Positions 52,111 through 61,130 are shown, numbered from the stretch's first letter. The stretch is DNA of 64,000 nt from Mesorhizobium sp. WSM3862 (GCF_002294985.1 NZ_NSGE01000008.1:168075-232074), one strand, 5' to 3'. The notes: a model not told the origin generated them from the letters alone. Translations and numbers: made by a program.

Positions 52111-52135
52111 CCGGTATGTGCTAATCCTATACCGG
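52111..52135. promoter_or_regulatory. LysR box (T-N11-A) between sulfatase and LysR genes
   Basis: CCGGTAT (52111-52117), 11 bases, then ATACCGG (52129-52135) is a perfect 7+7 dyad with canonical T-N11-A spacing. It ends 10 bases before the LysR start codon and so allows autorepression, while sitting 76 bp from the sulfatase start for activation. Confidence 0.75.
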
Positions 52136-52144
52136 GAGGACGAG

Positions 52145-53038
52145 ATGCGTTTTTCCGGGCTCAGCGTTCGTCAACTGGAGGCCTTCGAGGCAACGATGGT
52201 GGCCGGCTCCGTGTCGGGCGCTGCGATCGCGCTCAACGTCTCGCAGCCGAGCGTCAGCCGGCTGCTGCAGGAGCTGGAGATCGATACCGGCCTCAGCCTG
52301 TTCGATCGCTCGCACGGTCGGCTCGTTCCGACCGAGCAGGGCCTGCTGTTCTACGGCGAGGTCGGCAAGACGTTTCATGGCGCGCGCAACCTCATGATGG
52401 CGGCGCAGGAGATCAGGGAACTGAAGCGCGGCGTCGTGCGGATCGGGACGCTGGCGGCGATGTCCTTCAAGATCGTGCCGGATGCGATCCAGCAGCTTCG
52501 GACGCGCTTTCCGGAGGCAAGGACCACCATCGCGGTGCGCAGCTCGACGGAGATCGTCTCCTCCGTCGCCTCGCGTCTGACCGACGTCGGCCTGGTGGAC
52601 GCGGGCGTTTCTTTCCTGGACGCCAAATGCGTCGCCACTTTCGAACGCAATAGCGTCTGTGTCATGGACCAGAAGCATCCGCTCGCCGAGAGCGAAGGCG
52701 TCCGGCTGGAGGATTTTTCCCGCTGTCCTTTCGTGTCGCTGGGCGAGCTCTATTTCCGCCGCAGCCGCGACGGCGCGAGGCTACTCGAAGTGACCGCGGC
52801 CAACACCGTCGCCGACATCTTCCAGTCGTTCTTGGCCTGCGCGCTGGTCAGGGGGGGCCCTTCGCTGGCTGTGGTCGATCCGTTCACTGCGGGCTTCTAT
52901 TCCGAGTTCGGACTGGCACTCAGGCCAATCCAGTTCGACATTCCGTTTCGCATCTCGATCATCGTCAATGATCGGTCGGCGACGGGGGCGGCGGCCGGCA
53001 AGGTCATCGAGGCGATGACCGATCTGATCGGCCGTTAA
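52145..53038 (+). CDS. LysR family regulator of the sulfatase operon
   Basis: The product is 297 aa from ATG 52145 (GGGAGGA upstream); an in-frame upstream start at 52010 would cross the operator. The helix-turn-helix is SVRQLEAFEATMVAGSVSGA with LNVSQPSVSRLLQELEIDTG. The effector domain begins near GVVRIGTLAAMSFKIVPDAI. It resembles opine- and amino-acid-responsive LysR proteins. It is divergent from the sulfatase/binding-protein operon with a clear LysR box between. Confidence 0.9.
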   Translation: MRFSGLSVRQLEAFEATMVAGSVSGAAIALNVSQPSVSRLLQELEIDTGLSLFDRSHGRLVPTEQGLLFYGEVGKTFHGARNLMMAAQEIRELKRGVVRIGTLAAMSFKIVPDAIQQLRTRFPEARTTIAVRSSTEIVSSVASRLTDVGLVDAGVSFLDAKCVATFERNSVCVMDQKHPLAESEGVRLEDFSRCPFVSLGELYFRRSRDGARLLEVTAANTVADIFQSFLACALVRGGPSLAVVDPFTAGFYSEFGLALRPIQFDIPFRISIIVNDRSATGAAAGKVIEAMTDLIGR

Positions 53039-53071
53039 TCATCATTGCCGGCCGCCGGTCATGGATGCTTC

Positions 53072-53260
53072 CTATCGCTGAGCGGCTGATATCGGAAACG
53101 GCACCACTTCGGCCTCGGGCCGGGCATAGAGGGCGGTCGCGACCGCCTCGATCACAAGGTCGAGCGCCGCAAGCGCCGTGCGGCTGGTCTCGTCGTCGCC
53201 GCGCAGATAATGGCAGGCCCTGTCGAGGTGCAGGTGGGCGGCGGCAAAGTCGCTTTTCAT
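53072..53260 (-). CDS. Small hypothetical protein, 62 aa
   Basis: The ATG at 53260 follows AAGGAGAAGC, a good site. The product is soluble and helical: HLHLDRACHYLRGDDETSRT, then ALAALDLVIEAVATALYA. I recognise it as a short rhizobial protein type without known function. It ends just past the LysR stop, convergent with it. Confidence 0.65.
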   Translation of the reverse strand: MKSDFAAAHLHLDRACHYLRGDDETSRTALAALDLVIEAVATALYARPEAEVVPFPISAAQR

Positions 53261-53394
53261 TAGCTTCTCCTTATTGCCCCGCCGTGCCGCGACCATGCGT
53301 GAGTCGCTTTACCGACAAGCAAAGATGGGCGGCAGCATTTGAATCGAATTGTACGCGACGTCGAAGCTGCTTGAGAGAGGCGGGCGGAGCCGGA

Positions 53395-53600
53395 ACTGCC
53401 CGATCCCTCCGCGCCTGTGAGGAGGATGTCCGGCAGGGTAGAGGAGGCGCTGTCCCGCCGGCATCCCAGCCCTTGCAGGCACCCCCATCACGGTTAAAAG
53501 TGGCCTGCTTTGGAGATAGGTTGAATCGACGTTGGTCCTCCACGGCGCCCCCTCCGTCCTGCCGGACACCGCCCCCACAACGGGAGAGAGTGGCAGTTCC
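53395..53600. repeat. Degenerate type A composite repeat
   Basis: CGCCTGTGAGGAGGATGTCC with GGCAGGGTAGAGGAGGCGCT (53411-53450) and the inverted CGGCGCCCCCTCCGTCCTGC with CACCGCCCCCACAACGGGAG (53544-53585) frame about 95 bp. The gap 53261-53654 holds no gene besides. Confidence 0.7.
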
Positions 53601-53672
53601 ACCGCCGTGCAACCGATGCATGTGCGAAACCGTTATGGCGAGGATAATCGAGGGGTGCGGCAATTGTCCTTC

Positions 53673-55964
53673 ATGCCCAACCGGCGCCGGCCGGTTTCTC
53701 TCGCGCTTGCCGCGGCGGCGCTTGCATCGATGCCGGCCGCCGCCTTCGCCGCCGAAAAAACCGGCATGTCGAGCGAAGGCATCTTCGTTCTCGAAGTCAT
53801 TTTGCTGCTCGTCGTCGGCCGAGGCATCGGCGAATTGCTGGAGCGCCTCGGCCAGCCGGCGGTGATGGGACAGCTGATCGGCGGCATCCTGCTCGGGCCC
53901 TCGCTGCTCGGCTGGCTGTGGCCCGCGGCCGAGCGGCTGGTCTTTGCCGGCGATGCCGCGCAGAAGTCGATGATCAACGCCATCGCCCAGTTCGGCGTGC
54001 TGATGCTTCTGCTGCTGACCGGCATGGAGACGGACCTGAGGCTGGTGCGCCGGGTCGGCCGCGCGTGCTTTTCCATCTCCGCCACCGGCGTCGCCGTGCC
54101 CTTCGCGCTCGGCTTCGTGGCGGCGCAGTTCATGCCGGCCTCGCTGCTCGCCACCGGCAGCGAGCGCATCGTCTCCGGCCTGTTCCTCGGCACCGCGCTT
54201 TCGATCTCCTCGGTCAAGATCGTCGCCATGGTGGTGCGCGAGATGAACTTCATGCGCCGCGACCTCGGCCAGATCATCGTCTCCTCGGCCATCATCGAAG
54301 ACACGATCGGCTGGGTGATCATCGCCATCACCATCGGCATCGCCACGCATGGCCGCATCGAGCTCGCCAGCCTCGCTTTCACGCTCGCCGGCGTCGCCGC
54401 CTTCATGGCCTTTTCCTTCACGCTCGGCCGCCGCATCGTCTTCGACGCCATCCGCTGGACCAACGACACCTTCCGCTCGGAATACGCGGTGGTCACCGTC
54501 ATCCTCGCCATCATGGGCGGCATGGCGCTGGTCACCGACCTGATCGGCGTGCATACGGTGCTTGGTGCCTTCGTCGCCGGCATATTGGTCGGCGAGTCGC
54601 CGATCCTGTCGCGCCACATCGAGGGGCAATTGCGCGGCGTGATCACGGCGCTCTTCATGCCGGTGTTCTTCGGCGTCGCCGGTCTCTCGGCCGACCTCAC
54701 AGTGCTCGTCGATCCCGAGCTTGCACTGCTCACCGTGGCGCTGGTGGCGATCGCCAGCCTCGGCAAGTTCGGCGGCGCCTTCATCGGCGCGGAGGTCGCG
54801 GGCATGAGCCGCAGCGAGGGCATTGCCGTCGGCTGCGGCATGAATGCGCGAGGCTCGACCGAGGTCATCGTCGCCTCGATCGGTCTGTCGATTGGCGTGA
54901 TCTCGCACACGCTTTTCACCATGATCGTCACCATGGCCGTCATCACCACCTTGGCCATGCCGCCGACGCTGCGCTGGGCGCTGGGGCGGCTGCCGATGGG
55001 GGAGGCGGAAAAGAAAAGGCTGGAGCGCGAGGAGGTCGACCAGCGCGGCTTCATCACCAATCTGGAGCGGCTGCTGGTGGTGGTCGACGAGGGCGTCGTC
55101 GGCCGCTTCGCCGCCTACCTCGCCGGTGTCATCGGAGCCGGCAAGCCGACGACCGTGCTCCGTACAAGCGGCGAAAGCGAAGCCGACCCCGTCGAGGCGG
55201 CGCATCTGGACGAGATCGAGAAAGGCGCTGAGCAGGGCCGCGAGGCGGCGAAGGAAGCCGACGAGGAGCCCGCGCATGAAGCCCCCCTCACGCGCCGCCC
55301 GCATGACGCTCCGCTCTCCGCCGAGGCGGTCGCCAAGGAGGCGCGCAAGGGCTACGGCATGCTGCTCATCGGCGTCGGCCGAGCGGTGACCGCGAAGGGC
55401 GGCTTCTCGCGCCGGCTGAACGAGGTCGCCGGCGCTTTCGAGGGCCCGCTCTGCCTGGTGCTGAAGCCGGCCGGCGCCGGCCGGCAGATGCCGCGCCTTG
55501 GGCCGGGATCCGGCAGGATCCTGGTGCCGGTCAACGGCACGGCGAATGCACGCCGCGGCGCGGAACTTGCGTTTGCCGTCGCCTCGGTCACCGGCGCGCC
55601 GGTCAAGGTCCTCTATGTCGCGCGTCCGGGTCGCGACGAACCGCGCGACACCGTCTCGCATCGCCGCAGGGAGGCTGTGCTGAAGGACATTGTCGCGCTT
55701 GCCGACCGTTATGGCGTCGAGATCGAGACGGCCATCCGCTCGAGGGCCGCCGCCGCCGATGCCATTGCCCGTCAGGCGGGCAGGAACGTGGCGCTGATCG
55801 TCATGGGCGTGGCGCGGCGGCCGGGCGAGGAACTCATCTTCGGCGAGACGACGAGCGGCGTGCTGCAACGCTGCCCATGCCCGGTGATGCTGATCTCCGA
55901 CGCGCGGCTGCGCCGCGACGACGAGGGCAGGGAGGCGCTGCGTTCGGGAACGGGCACGGGCTGA
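53673..55964 (+). CDS. KefB-type cation:proton antiporter with C-terminal USP domain
   Basis: The product is 763 aa from ATG 53673; a GTG at 53655 would add six residues. A signal-like helix is followed by a 12-helix CPA2 antiporter domain (about 30-430: GQPAVMGQLIGGILLGPSLL, ALSISSVKIVAMVV, GAFVAGILVGESP). After a charged linker, a universal stress protein domain fills about 600-745 (GSGRILVPVNGTANARRGAE; LIVMGVARRPGEELIFGETT). USP domains bind ATP or nucleotides and probably gate K+ or Na+ export here. Confidence 0.87.
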   Translation: MPNRRRPVSLALAAAALASMPAAAFAAEKTGMSSEGIFVLEVILLLVVGRGIGELLERLGQPAVMGQLIGGILLGPSLLGWLWPAAERLVFAGDAAQKSMINAIAQFGVLMLLLLTGMETDLRLVRRVGRACFSISATGVAVPFALGFVAAQFMPASLLATGSERIVSGLFLGTALSISSVKIVAMVVREMNFMRRDLGQIIVSSAIIEDTIGWVIIAITIGIATHGRIELASLAFTLAGVAAFMAFSFTLGRRIVFDAIRWTNDTFRSEYAVVTVILAIMGGMALVTDLIGVHTVLGAFVAGILVGESPILSRHIEGQLRGVITALFMPVFFGVAGLSADLTVLVDPELALLTVALVAIASLGKFGGAFIGAEVAGMSRSEGIAVGCGMNARGSTEVIVASIGLSIGVISHTLFTMIVTMAVITTLAMPPTLRWALGRLPMGEAEKKRLEREEVDQRGFITNLERLLVVVDEGVVGRFAAYLAGVIGAGKPTTVLRTSGESEADPVEAAHLDEIEKGAEQGREAAKEADEEPAHEAPLTRRPHDAPLSAEAVAKEARKGYGMLLIGVGRAVTAKGGFSRRLNEVAGAFEGPLCLVLKPAGAGRQMPRLGPGSGRILVPVNGTANARRGAELAFAVASVTGAPVKVLYVARPGRDEPRDTVSHRRREAVLKDIVALADRYGVEIETAIRSRAAAADAIARQAGRNVALIVMGVARRPGEELIFGETTSGVLQRCPCPVMLISDARLRRDDEGREALRSGTGTG

Positions 55965-56006
55965 GGGCAGCTTCGGCCTGACGGTTCCAACAGCTGAGGG
56001 CGCGCT

Positions 56007-56684
56007 TCACTTGCCTTCGAAAAAGCGATGGATCGCGGCGTCCAGCTTGCCGATGAGCTCGGCGTTGCGCGTGCTGCCGGCCCAGATCAGCGCATTGAGC
56101 CGCATGTCCTTGTTGAGGAAGTTCACCTTGCGGGATTCCAGCAGATATTGCGCGACTTCGAAGTGGCGTCCCTTGATGGCCTCGATGAGCGCGCTGTTGC
56201 GTCCCGTCTTGTCGGCGAGATTGACGTCGGCGCCATGCTCGACCAGCAGCTTGACGATAGCGAGATGCCCGTTCCTTGCCGCTTCGATGAGCGGCGTCCT
56301 GCCGTAATAGTCGGCGCGGGCGTCGATATCGATCTGCGGATGCTTCAGCAGCGACTTGATGCAGGCAAGGTGACCCCTGGCCGCGGCCAGGCTCAATGGC
56401 GTGCTCTTCCATTTGTTTCTGCAGTTCACGTCGACCGCCGGGTGGCCGATCAAGGTTTCGAGCACGGCGATGCGGCCGTTATGCGCGGCGAGGTGCAGGC
56501 TTGACCAGCCGTCTTCATCGGTCTGGTTGATATCCGCGCCCGCCGCGAGCTCGGCGCGCGAGGCTTCGGCATCGCCGCTCTCGGCCGCGACCAGCAGGCG
56601 GGACCAATTCCTTGCTTCTGCGGCTTCCAGGCCTGTGTCCACTGCAATATCCCCGACCGCGGATGGCGCCGGCCCAGCCGGCAT
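56007..56684 (-). CDS. Ankyrin repeat protein
   Basis: The product is 225 aa with five ankyrin units between residues 25 and 205: DEDGWSSLHLAAHNGRIAVL, WKSTPLSLAAARGHLACIKS, YYGRTPLIEAARNGHLAIVK and NSALIEAIKGRHFEVAQYLL. The last unit, ALIWAGSTRNAELIGKLDAA, is degenerate. No signal or membrane segment. Ankyrin arrays bind protein partners; none is suggested by the neighbours. A GTG at 56642 is an alternative start with a better GGGGAT site. Confidence 0.85.
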   Translation of the reverse strand: MPAGPAPSAVGDIAVDTGLEAAEARNWSRLLVAAESGDAEASRAELAAGADINQTDEDGWSSLHLAAHNGRIAVLETLIGHPAVDVNCRNKWKSTPLSLAAARGHLACIKSLLKHPQIDIDARADYYGRTPLIEAARNGHLAIVKLLVEHGADVNLADKTGRNSALIEAIKGRHFEVAQYLLESRKVNFLNKDMRLNALIWAGSTRNAELIGKLDAAIHRFFEGK

Positions 56685-56769
56685 TCAGATGCAGCGTCTT
56701 TCTCTCGCGGAGAGTTTCACACTCGCCGTCGTCGGGCAATGGATTTCGCGTCGGCGGTGCGGGCAACTC

Positions 56770-56906
56770 GAGGGGAGATGCCGGCAGGGCAGGTCCGAGC
56801 GTGGATCGCCGGCGCCCCATGCGACGGAGAGGGGCGTCGGCGCTTGACGCGCCGCGACCCCCTCTGTCGCCTTCGGCGACATCTCCCCCTCGAGGAGGGA
56901 GATTCA
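56770..56906. repeat. Type A composite repeat
   Basis: CGAGGGGAGATGCCGGCAGG (56770) and the inverted GACCCCCTCTGTCGCCTTCG with CATCTCCCCCTCGAGGAGGG (56857-56901) face each other at the 3' end of the MFS gene, after the ankyrin gene start. Confidence 0.8.
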
Positions 56907-56911
56907 TCTCG

Positions 56912-58123
56912 TTATGCCATCTGCAGCCGCTGCCGGCTCGGCTGCGGCGGGAAGGCGATCGCGATGCCGGCGGCGCCCAGGCCGACCAGCGCCGAGCCGA
57001 TGAACAGCCAGGAATAGCTGGCATAGGCGTCGTAGATCATGCCGCCGGCGAGCGGGCCGAACGACATGCCGAGGCTGGAGAGCATGGTGGCGGCGCCGAA
57101 CACCGTGCCGATGATGCGCGGCCCGAAATATTCGCGTGCCAGCACCGCATAGAGCGGCATGACGCCGCCGTAGGTGGCGCCGAAGATGACGGCCAGCACG
57201 TAGAACTGCTCGAGCCGGCCGACCGCGAGATAGGCGGCGATCACGGCGGCCTGGATGGCAAGGCCGGTGATCAGCACCGGCTTGACCCCCAGCCGGTCGC
57301 CGAGCACGCCGTAGAGCAGGCGTCCGCCAAGGCCGGCAAGGCCCTCGACGCTATAGATCGAGACGGCAGCCATCGGCGCAACGCCGCAGGCCATCGCATA
57401 GCTGACCATGTGGAAGATCGGCCCCGAATGCGCCGCGCAGCAGGCGAAGAAGGTCATGCCCAGCACCAGGAATTGCGGCGAGCGCAGCGCCTGGCTGACG
57501 CTCATGCCGGGGTCGTCGGCGGCACGCGCCGGCATGCCGCCGTCGGCCGCCGCGCCGGCCGCCGGCGGCTGGCGTACCAGGAAGACGGCGGGCAGCAGGA
57601 GCACCCAGGCCATGACGCCGATGTCGAACATGGCGGTTCGCCAGTCATAGGCCGAGATCAGCCAGCGCGCGAAGGGCGAGATGGTCATCGGCGCCACTCC
57701 CATGCCGGCCGAAACCAGCGACACGGCAAGGCTGCGGTTGGTGTCGAACCAGGCGGTGGTGAGCGCGATCATAGGCGCGAAGAACGCGCTGGCCGCCAGC
57801 CCGACGATCACGCCGTAGCTGAGCTGGAAGATCAGCAGCGAGTTGGCTCGGCTCGCCACCACCAGCGCCAGCCCGAGCAGCACCGCGCCGGCAAGCACGA
57901 CGGGGCGGGCACCGACGCGGTCATAGATCGCGCCCCAGGCGAAGCCGCCGACGCCCATCACCAGAAAATTTAGCGTCATGGCGCTGGAAATGCCGGCGCG
58001 CGACCAGCCGGTGTCGATCGACATCGGCTCGAGAAAGATCGCCAGCGAGAACATCGCGCCGAGCGCCACACAGGTCATCAGCGCGCCGGCCGCGACGATG
58101 ACCCAACGATAGGAAGGATTCAT
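56912..58123 (-). CDS. MFS carrier, oxalate/formate antiporter-like (OFA family)
   Basis: The product is 403 aa from ATG 58123 (GGGAGA upstream). It has 12 transmembrane helices, with MNPSYRWVIVAAGALMTCVA as helix 1 and GGFAWGAIYDRVGARPVVLA as motif A. LGDRLGVKPVLITGLAIQAA is its second-half copy, and TYGGVMPLYAVLAREYFGPR is typical of the OFA/monocarboxylate group. It moves a carboxylate or similar anion; the substrate is uncertain. Confidence 0.8.
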   Translation of the reverse strand: MNPSYRWVIVAAGALMTCVALGAMFSLAIFLEPMSIDTGWSRAGISSAMTLNFLVMGVGGFAWGAIYDRVGARPVVLAGAVLLGLALVVASRANSLLIFQLSYGVIVGLAASAFFAPMIALTTAWFDTNRSLAVSLVSAGMGVAPMTISPFARWLISAYDWRTAMFDIGVMAWVLLLPAVFLVRQPPAAGAAADGGMPARAADDPGMSVSQALRSPQFLVLGMTFFACCAAHSGPIFHMVSYAMACGVAPMAAVSIYSVEGLAGLGGRLLYGVLGDRLGVKPVLITGLAIQAAVIAAYLAVGRLEQFYVLAVIFGATYGGVMPLYAVLAREYFGPRIIGTVFGAATMLSSLGMSFGPLAGGMIYDAYASYSWLFIGSALVGLGAAGIAIAFPPQPSRQRLQMA

Positions 58124-58450
58124 GATTTTCTCCCGTGCCCTAAGGCATCCTGTTTGATGCGGCACGGTTTTTCCAGGTCCATCGCGCCGCTTGCGTCCGA
58201 AGGACGCCGCGGCGGACACCAATCCTACAATCTGGTTGCATTTTTTATCCGGATTTTTGGGGGATGTTGGCCGATCGCCTTATGCTGGCGTTCCTTCACA
58301 CCCCCTTCTGTCCTGCCGGACAGTCCGGTAGGACAGAGGGGGGTGCCTCGCGCCGACCCTCTTTAACTGTCAGCAGTCTTCCGCACCCACATTGACCGCG
58401 CATCAGGCCCTTCTAGATTGAGCCGCAGCAATCGGGAGGAGGCAAACGCC
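58124..58450. other. Intergenic region with a fused type A palindrome
   Basis: No gene is seen in 327 bp. At 58298-58345 CACCCCCTTCTGTCCTGCCG and CGGTAGGACAGAGGGGGGTG meet almost directly, giving a long hairpin: a type A repeat lacking its outer arms. CTGGTTGCATTTTTTATCCG (58231 onward) is an AT-rich patch that may belong to the MFS promoter. Confidence 0.6.
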
Positions 58451-58870
58451 ATGCAACTCTACCGCGGCCGGCTCATCGATCACCTTCATCTGGTAGTGCG
58501 CGACGTCAAGGCGAGCCGGCGTTTCTACGGCGCGGTGCTCGAGGTGCTGGGCGTCCCGATCGGCGGCGAGGCCGAGGATTATTTCTGGGCGGACGAACTG
58601 TTCGTTTCCAGCGCCGATAGCCGCGCGGCCCAGGGCGTGCTCACCGGCCGTCACCATCTCGCCTTCCAGGCCAAGGACCGCGCCATGGTCGACGCCTTCT
58701 ACCACGCGGGCCTTGCCGCCGGCGGCAAGGACAACGGCGCCCCGGGCGAGCGTCCCTACCACCCCGGCTACTACGCCGCCTTCCTGCTCGACCCCGACGG
58801 CAGCAACATCGAGGCGGTGTTTCATGGCGAGGCGAAGCGTAGTGCGCCGGCGGTGGAGATCAGTTTTTAG
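58451..58870 (+). CDS. VOC family protein (glyoxalase/bleomycin-resistance fold)
   Basis: The product is 139 aa from ATG 58451, with GGGAGGAGG upstream. It is a single VOC domain: IDHLHLVVRDVKASRRFYGA, HHLAFQAKDRAMVDAFYHAG, and YYAAFLLDPDGSNIEAVFHG. The metal-site candidates are His in HLHLVV, His in HHLAF and Glu in NIEAV. The substrate is unknown. It stands alone. Confidence 0.8.
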   Translation: MQLYRGRLIDHLHLVVRDVKASRRFYGAVLEVLGVPIGGEAEDYFWADELFVSSADSRAAQGVLTGRHHLAFQAKDRAMVDAFYHAGLAAGGKDNGAPGERPYHPGYYAAFLLDPDGSNIEAVFHGEAKRSAPAVEISF

Positions 58871-58888
58871 CGCGGCGGCGGGCGCCGT

Positions 58889-58913
58889 TATCTCCCCCAC
58901 AAGGGGGGAGATA
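58889..58913. terminator. Hairpin after the VOC gene (type A arm)
   Basis: TATCTCCCCC (58889-58898) pairs with GGGGGAGATA (58904-58913) over a short ACAAG loop, 19 bp past the VOC stop. It is the outer arm of a type A repeat and may end the transcript. Confidence 0.55.
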
Positions 58914-58929
58914 GCGCGACGCACAACCC

Positions 58930-59136
58930 CCTCGGCTACTTGCTCGCCACCTCGTCGGAGCATCGGGGCTGGGCATCGGCAGGCATGACTTCGAAACCGG
59001 CGGCGATGAGTTGCAGCTTCGTTTCCTCGAAATGCCGCTTGGCGCCGCTGTCGATCGCGGCCGGTGCTATCCCGTCACCAATCCGGACGCCATCCGCGTC
59101 ATCCGCGAGGCGGCCATGCTGGTGCCGATCCGCTAA
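58930..59136 (+). pseudogene. Possible 3' fragment of a decayed gene
   Basis: One frame is open for 68 codons to a TAA at 59134 and reads like protein (GLGIGRHDFETGGDELQLRF, LEMPLGAAVDRG, NPDAIRVIREAAMLVPIR), but it has no start codon or ribosome site and begins right after a repeat arm. It looks like the C-terminus of a lost enzyme. I cannot name the family. The rest of the gap to 59190 is empty. Confidence 0.35.
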
Positions 59137-59190
59137 AATCCATCGATCGGCGGGTGCCTCGTGCAATGGCCATGACCGCCAAAGCGGAAG

Positions 59191-60084
59191 CTATTCCTTC
59201 ACCGCGCCCGTCATCGAGGAGACGTAGTACTCGACGAAGAACGAATAAAGCACCACCACTGGCAGCGAGCCGATCAGCGCGCCTGCCATCAGCGCTCCCC
59301 ATTCATAGACGTCCGAGCGGACGAGCTCGGTGAGCACGCCGACCGGAACCGTCTTCTTCTCCGACGACTGGATGAAGGTCAGCGCGTAGATGAATTCGTT
59401 CCAGGACAGCGTGAAGGCGAAGATGCCGGCAGAGATCAGGCCCGGCACCGACAGCGGCAGCACGATCTTGGTCAGGATCTGCCAGCGGGTGGCGCCGTCG
59501 ATCAGCGCGCATTCCTCCAATTCGAAGGGGATCGAACGGAAGTAGCCCATCAACAGCCAGGTGCAGAACGGAATCAGGAAGGTCGGGTAGGTGAGGATCA
59601 GCGCGAAGGGCGTGTCGTAGAGACCGAGGTTGAACACCATCACCGACAGCGGGATGAACAGGATCGAAGGCGGCACCAGATAGGCGAGGAAGACCGCAAG
59701 GCCGACCTGACGGGCGCCTGAGAACCGCAGTCGCTCGATCGCGTAGGCGGCGAGCACCGCAGCCGCCAGCGACAGGAAGGTGGCCGCCGTCGATATGATC
59801 ACCGTGTTGAGCAGCCAGCCGGGGTAGGAGGTCTCCAGGAGCAAATAGCGTATGTGCTCCAGCGTCGGATGCACGACCCAGAACGGATTGTAGTTCACAT
59901 AATCGGTCATCTCGACATTGGGCTTAACCGCCGTGATCGTCATCCAGTAGAATGGAAACAGCAGCACGATGAGAAACACCAGCAGCGGCAGATAGACCGT
60001 GACCACCCGGCGCGGCAGGCTCTGCAGGTAGCCCATGCCGCCTTCGTCGGTGTCCAGGCGCTCGACTTCTCTGATCGCGGCCAT
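59191..60084 (-). CDS. Sugar ABC transporter permease, MalG type
   Basis: The product is 297 aa with six transmembrane helices. The EAA loop that docks the ATPase is ELEECALIDGATRWQILTKI VLPLSVPGL, and the C-terminus keeps the MalG pattern SWNEFIYALTF. With MalF- and MalK-like partners it forms an inner-membrane importer of the CUT1 class (di-, oligo- or polyol sugars). Its start is separated from the MalF-type stop by one base, so it is the fourth gene of the leftward operon. Confidence 0.92.
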   Translation of the reverse strand: MAAIREVERLDTDEGGMGYLQSLPRRVVTVYLPLLVFLIVLLFPFYWMTITAVKPNVEMTDYVNYNPFWVVHPTLEHIRYLLLETSYPGWLLNTVIISTAATFLSLAAAVLAAYAIERLRFSGARQVGLAVFLAYLVPPSILFIPLSVMVFNLGLYDTPFALILTYPTFLIPFCTWLLMGYFRSIPFELEECALIDGATRWQILTKIVLPLSVPGLISAGIFAFTLSWNEFIYALTFIQSSEKKTVPVGVLTELVRSDVYEWGALMAGALIGSLPVVVLYSFFVEYYVSSMTGAVKE

Positions 60085-60085
60085 G

Positions 60086-61024
60086 TCAGTCTCCGCCGCC
60101 TTGCTGCCACCTGCGGCGTTGCAGGCCGAAATAGCTGAACAGGATCGCCGCCAGCAGGAAGGGGATCATGGCAACGGCGATTGCCGCGCCTTCGCCGAGC
60201 TGGCCGCCGGCAATGCCGCGCTGGAAGGACAATGTCGCCATCAGGTGGGTGGCGTTCACCGGCCCGCCGCGGGTCAGCACATAGATCAGCTGGAAATCGG
60301 TGAAGGTGAAGAGCACCGAGAAAGTCATGGTGATGGCGATGATCGGCGTCAAAAGCGGCAGCGTCACATGGCGAAACAACTGCCAGCGGCTGGCGCCGTC
60401 GAGCGTGGCGGCTTCGTAGAGCGACTGCGGGATGGTCTGCAGGCCGGCAAGCAGCGTGATGGCGACGAACGGGATGCCGCGCCAGACATTGGCCGCAATG
60501 ACCGAAGCGCGCGCGTTGGTTGGATCGCCGAGGAAGTTTATGCGGTGGTCGATCAGCCCCATCTGCTGCAGCGCCCAGGACAGGATCGAGAACTGCGAAT
60601 CGTAGATCCACCAGAAGGCGATGGCCGACAGCACCGTAGGCACCACCCAGGGCAGCAGCACCACCGCGCGGAAGAACGACTTGAAGGGCAGCTTCTCGTT
60701 GAGGATGAGAGCCAGCCAGAGGCCGAGCACGAATTTCAGGATTGAAGCGCTGACCGTGTAGAGCACGGTGTTGAAGACCGACAGCCAGAACACGCTGTCG
60801 CTCCAGAGATATTCATAGTTCTCGACGCCGATATAGATGCCGGGCCGGCCGATGCGTGTGTCGGTGAAGCCAAGCCAGACGCCGAGTCCCAGCGGATAGG
60901 TGAGAAAGACCAGGAGCAGCGCCGCCGCCGGCAGCATGAAGCCGAGACCAAGAGTGTTCCGGCTCTCGGCAAGTCGCGAAAGCATCGACGGATGCCGCTG
61001 AACGGCAACGGATGGCACGGCCAT
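60086..61024 (-). CDS. Sugar ABC transporter permease, MalF type
   Basis: The product is 312 aa with six transmembrane helices. LGLGFMLPAAALLLVFLTYP begins helix 1, YIGVENYEYLWSDSVFWLSV is the usual periplasmic segment, and SLYEAATLDGASRWQLFRHV TLPLL is the EAA loop. It pairs with the MalG-type protein. It is the third gene of the operon, after the binding protein. Confidence 0.92.
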   Translation of the reverse strand: MAVPSVAVQRHPSMLSRLAESRNTLGLGFMLPAAALLLVFLTYPLGLGVWLGFTDTRIGRPGIYIGVENYEYLWSDSVFWLSVFNTVLYTVSASILKFVLGLWLALILNEKLPFKSFFRAVVLLPWVVPTVLSAIAFWWIYDSQFSILSWALQQMGLIDHRINFLGDPTNARASVIAANVWRGIPFVAITLLAGLQTIPQSLYEAATLDGASRWQLFRHVTLPLLTPIIAITMTFSVLFTFTDFQLIYVLTRGGPVNATHLMATLSFQRGIAGGQLGEGAAIAVAMIPFLLAAILFSYFGLQRRRWQQGGGD

Positions 61025-61130
61025 GGGCGCGAATTCCTCGCAAGATGCGGTGGAGTGGTGGTGGCCGCGTGGTCCTTCCGTGCCCCGGAAGATCCCGACG
61101 CGGCCACCCTGCTTCAGGTGCCCGGCAGGA

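Noticed and set aside
53271..55868. 865-aa ORF on the minus strand
   Set aside because: It is exactly antisense to the KefB/USP antiporter gene, has no recognisable domain and a His/Asp/Arg/Gln-rich composition typical of GC-rich shadow frames.
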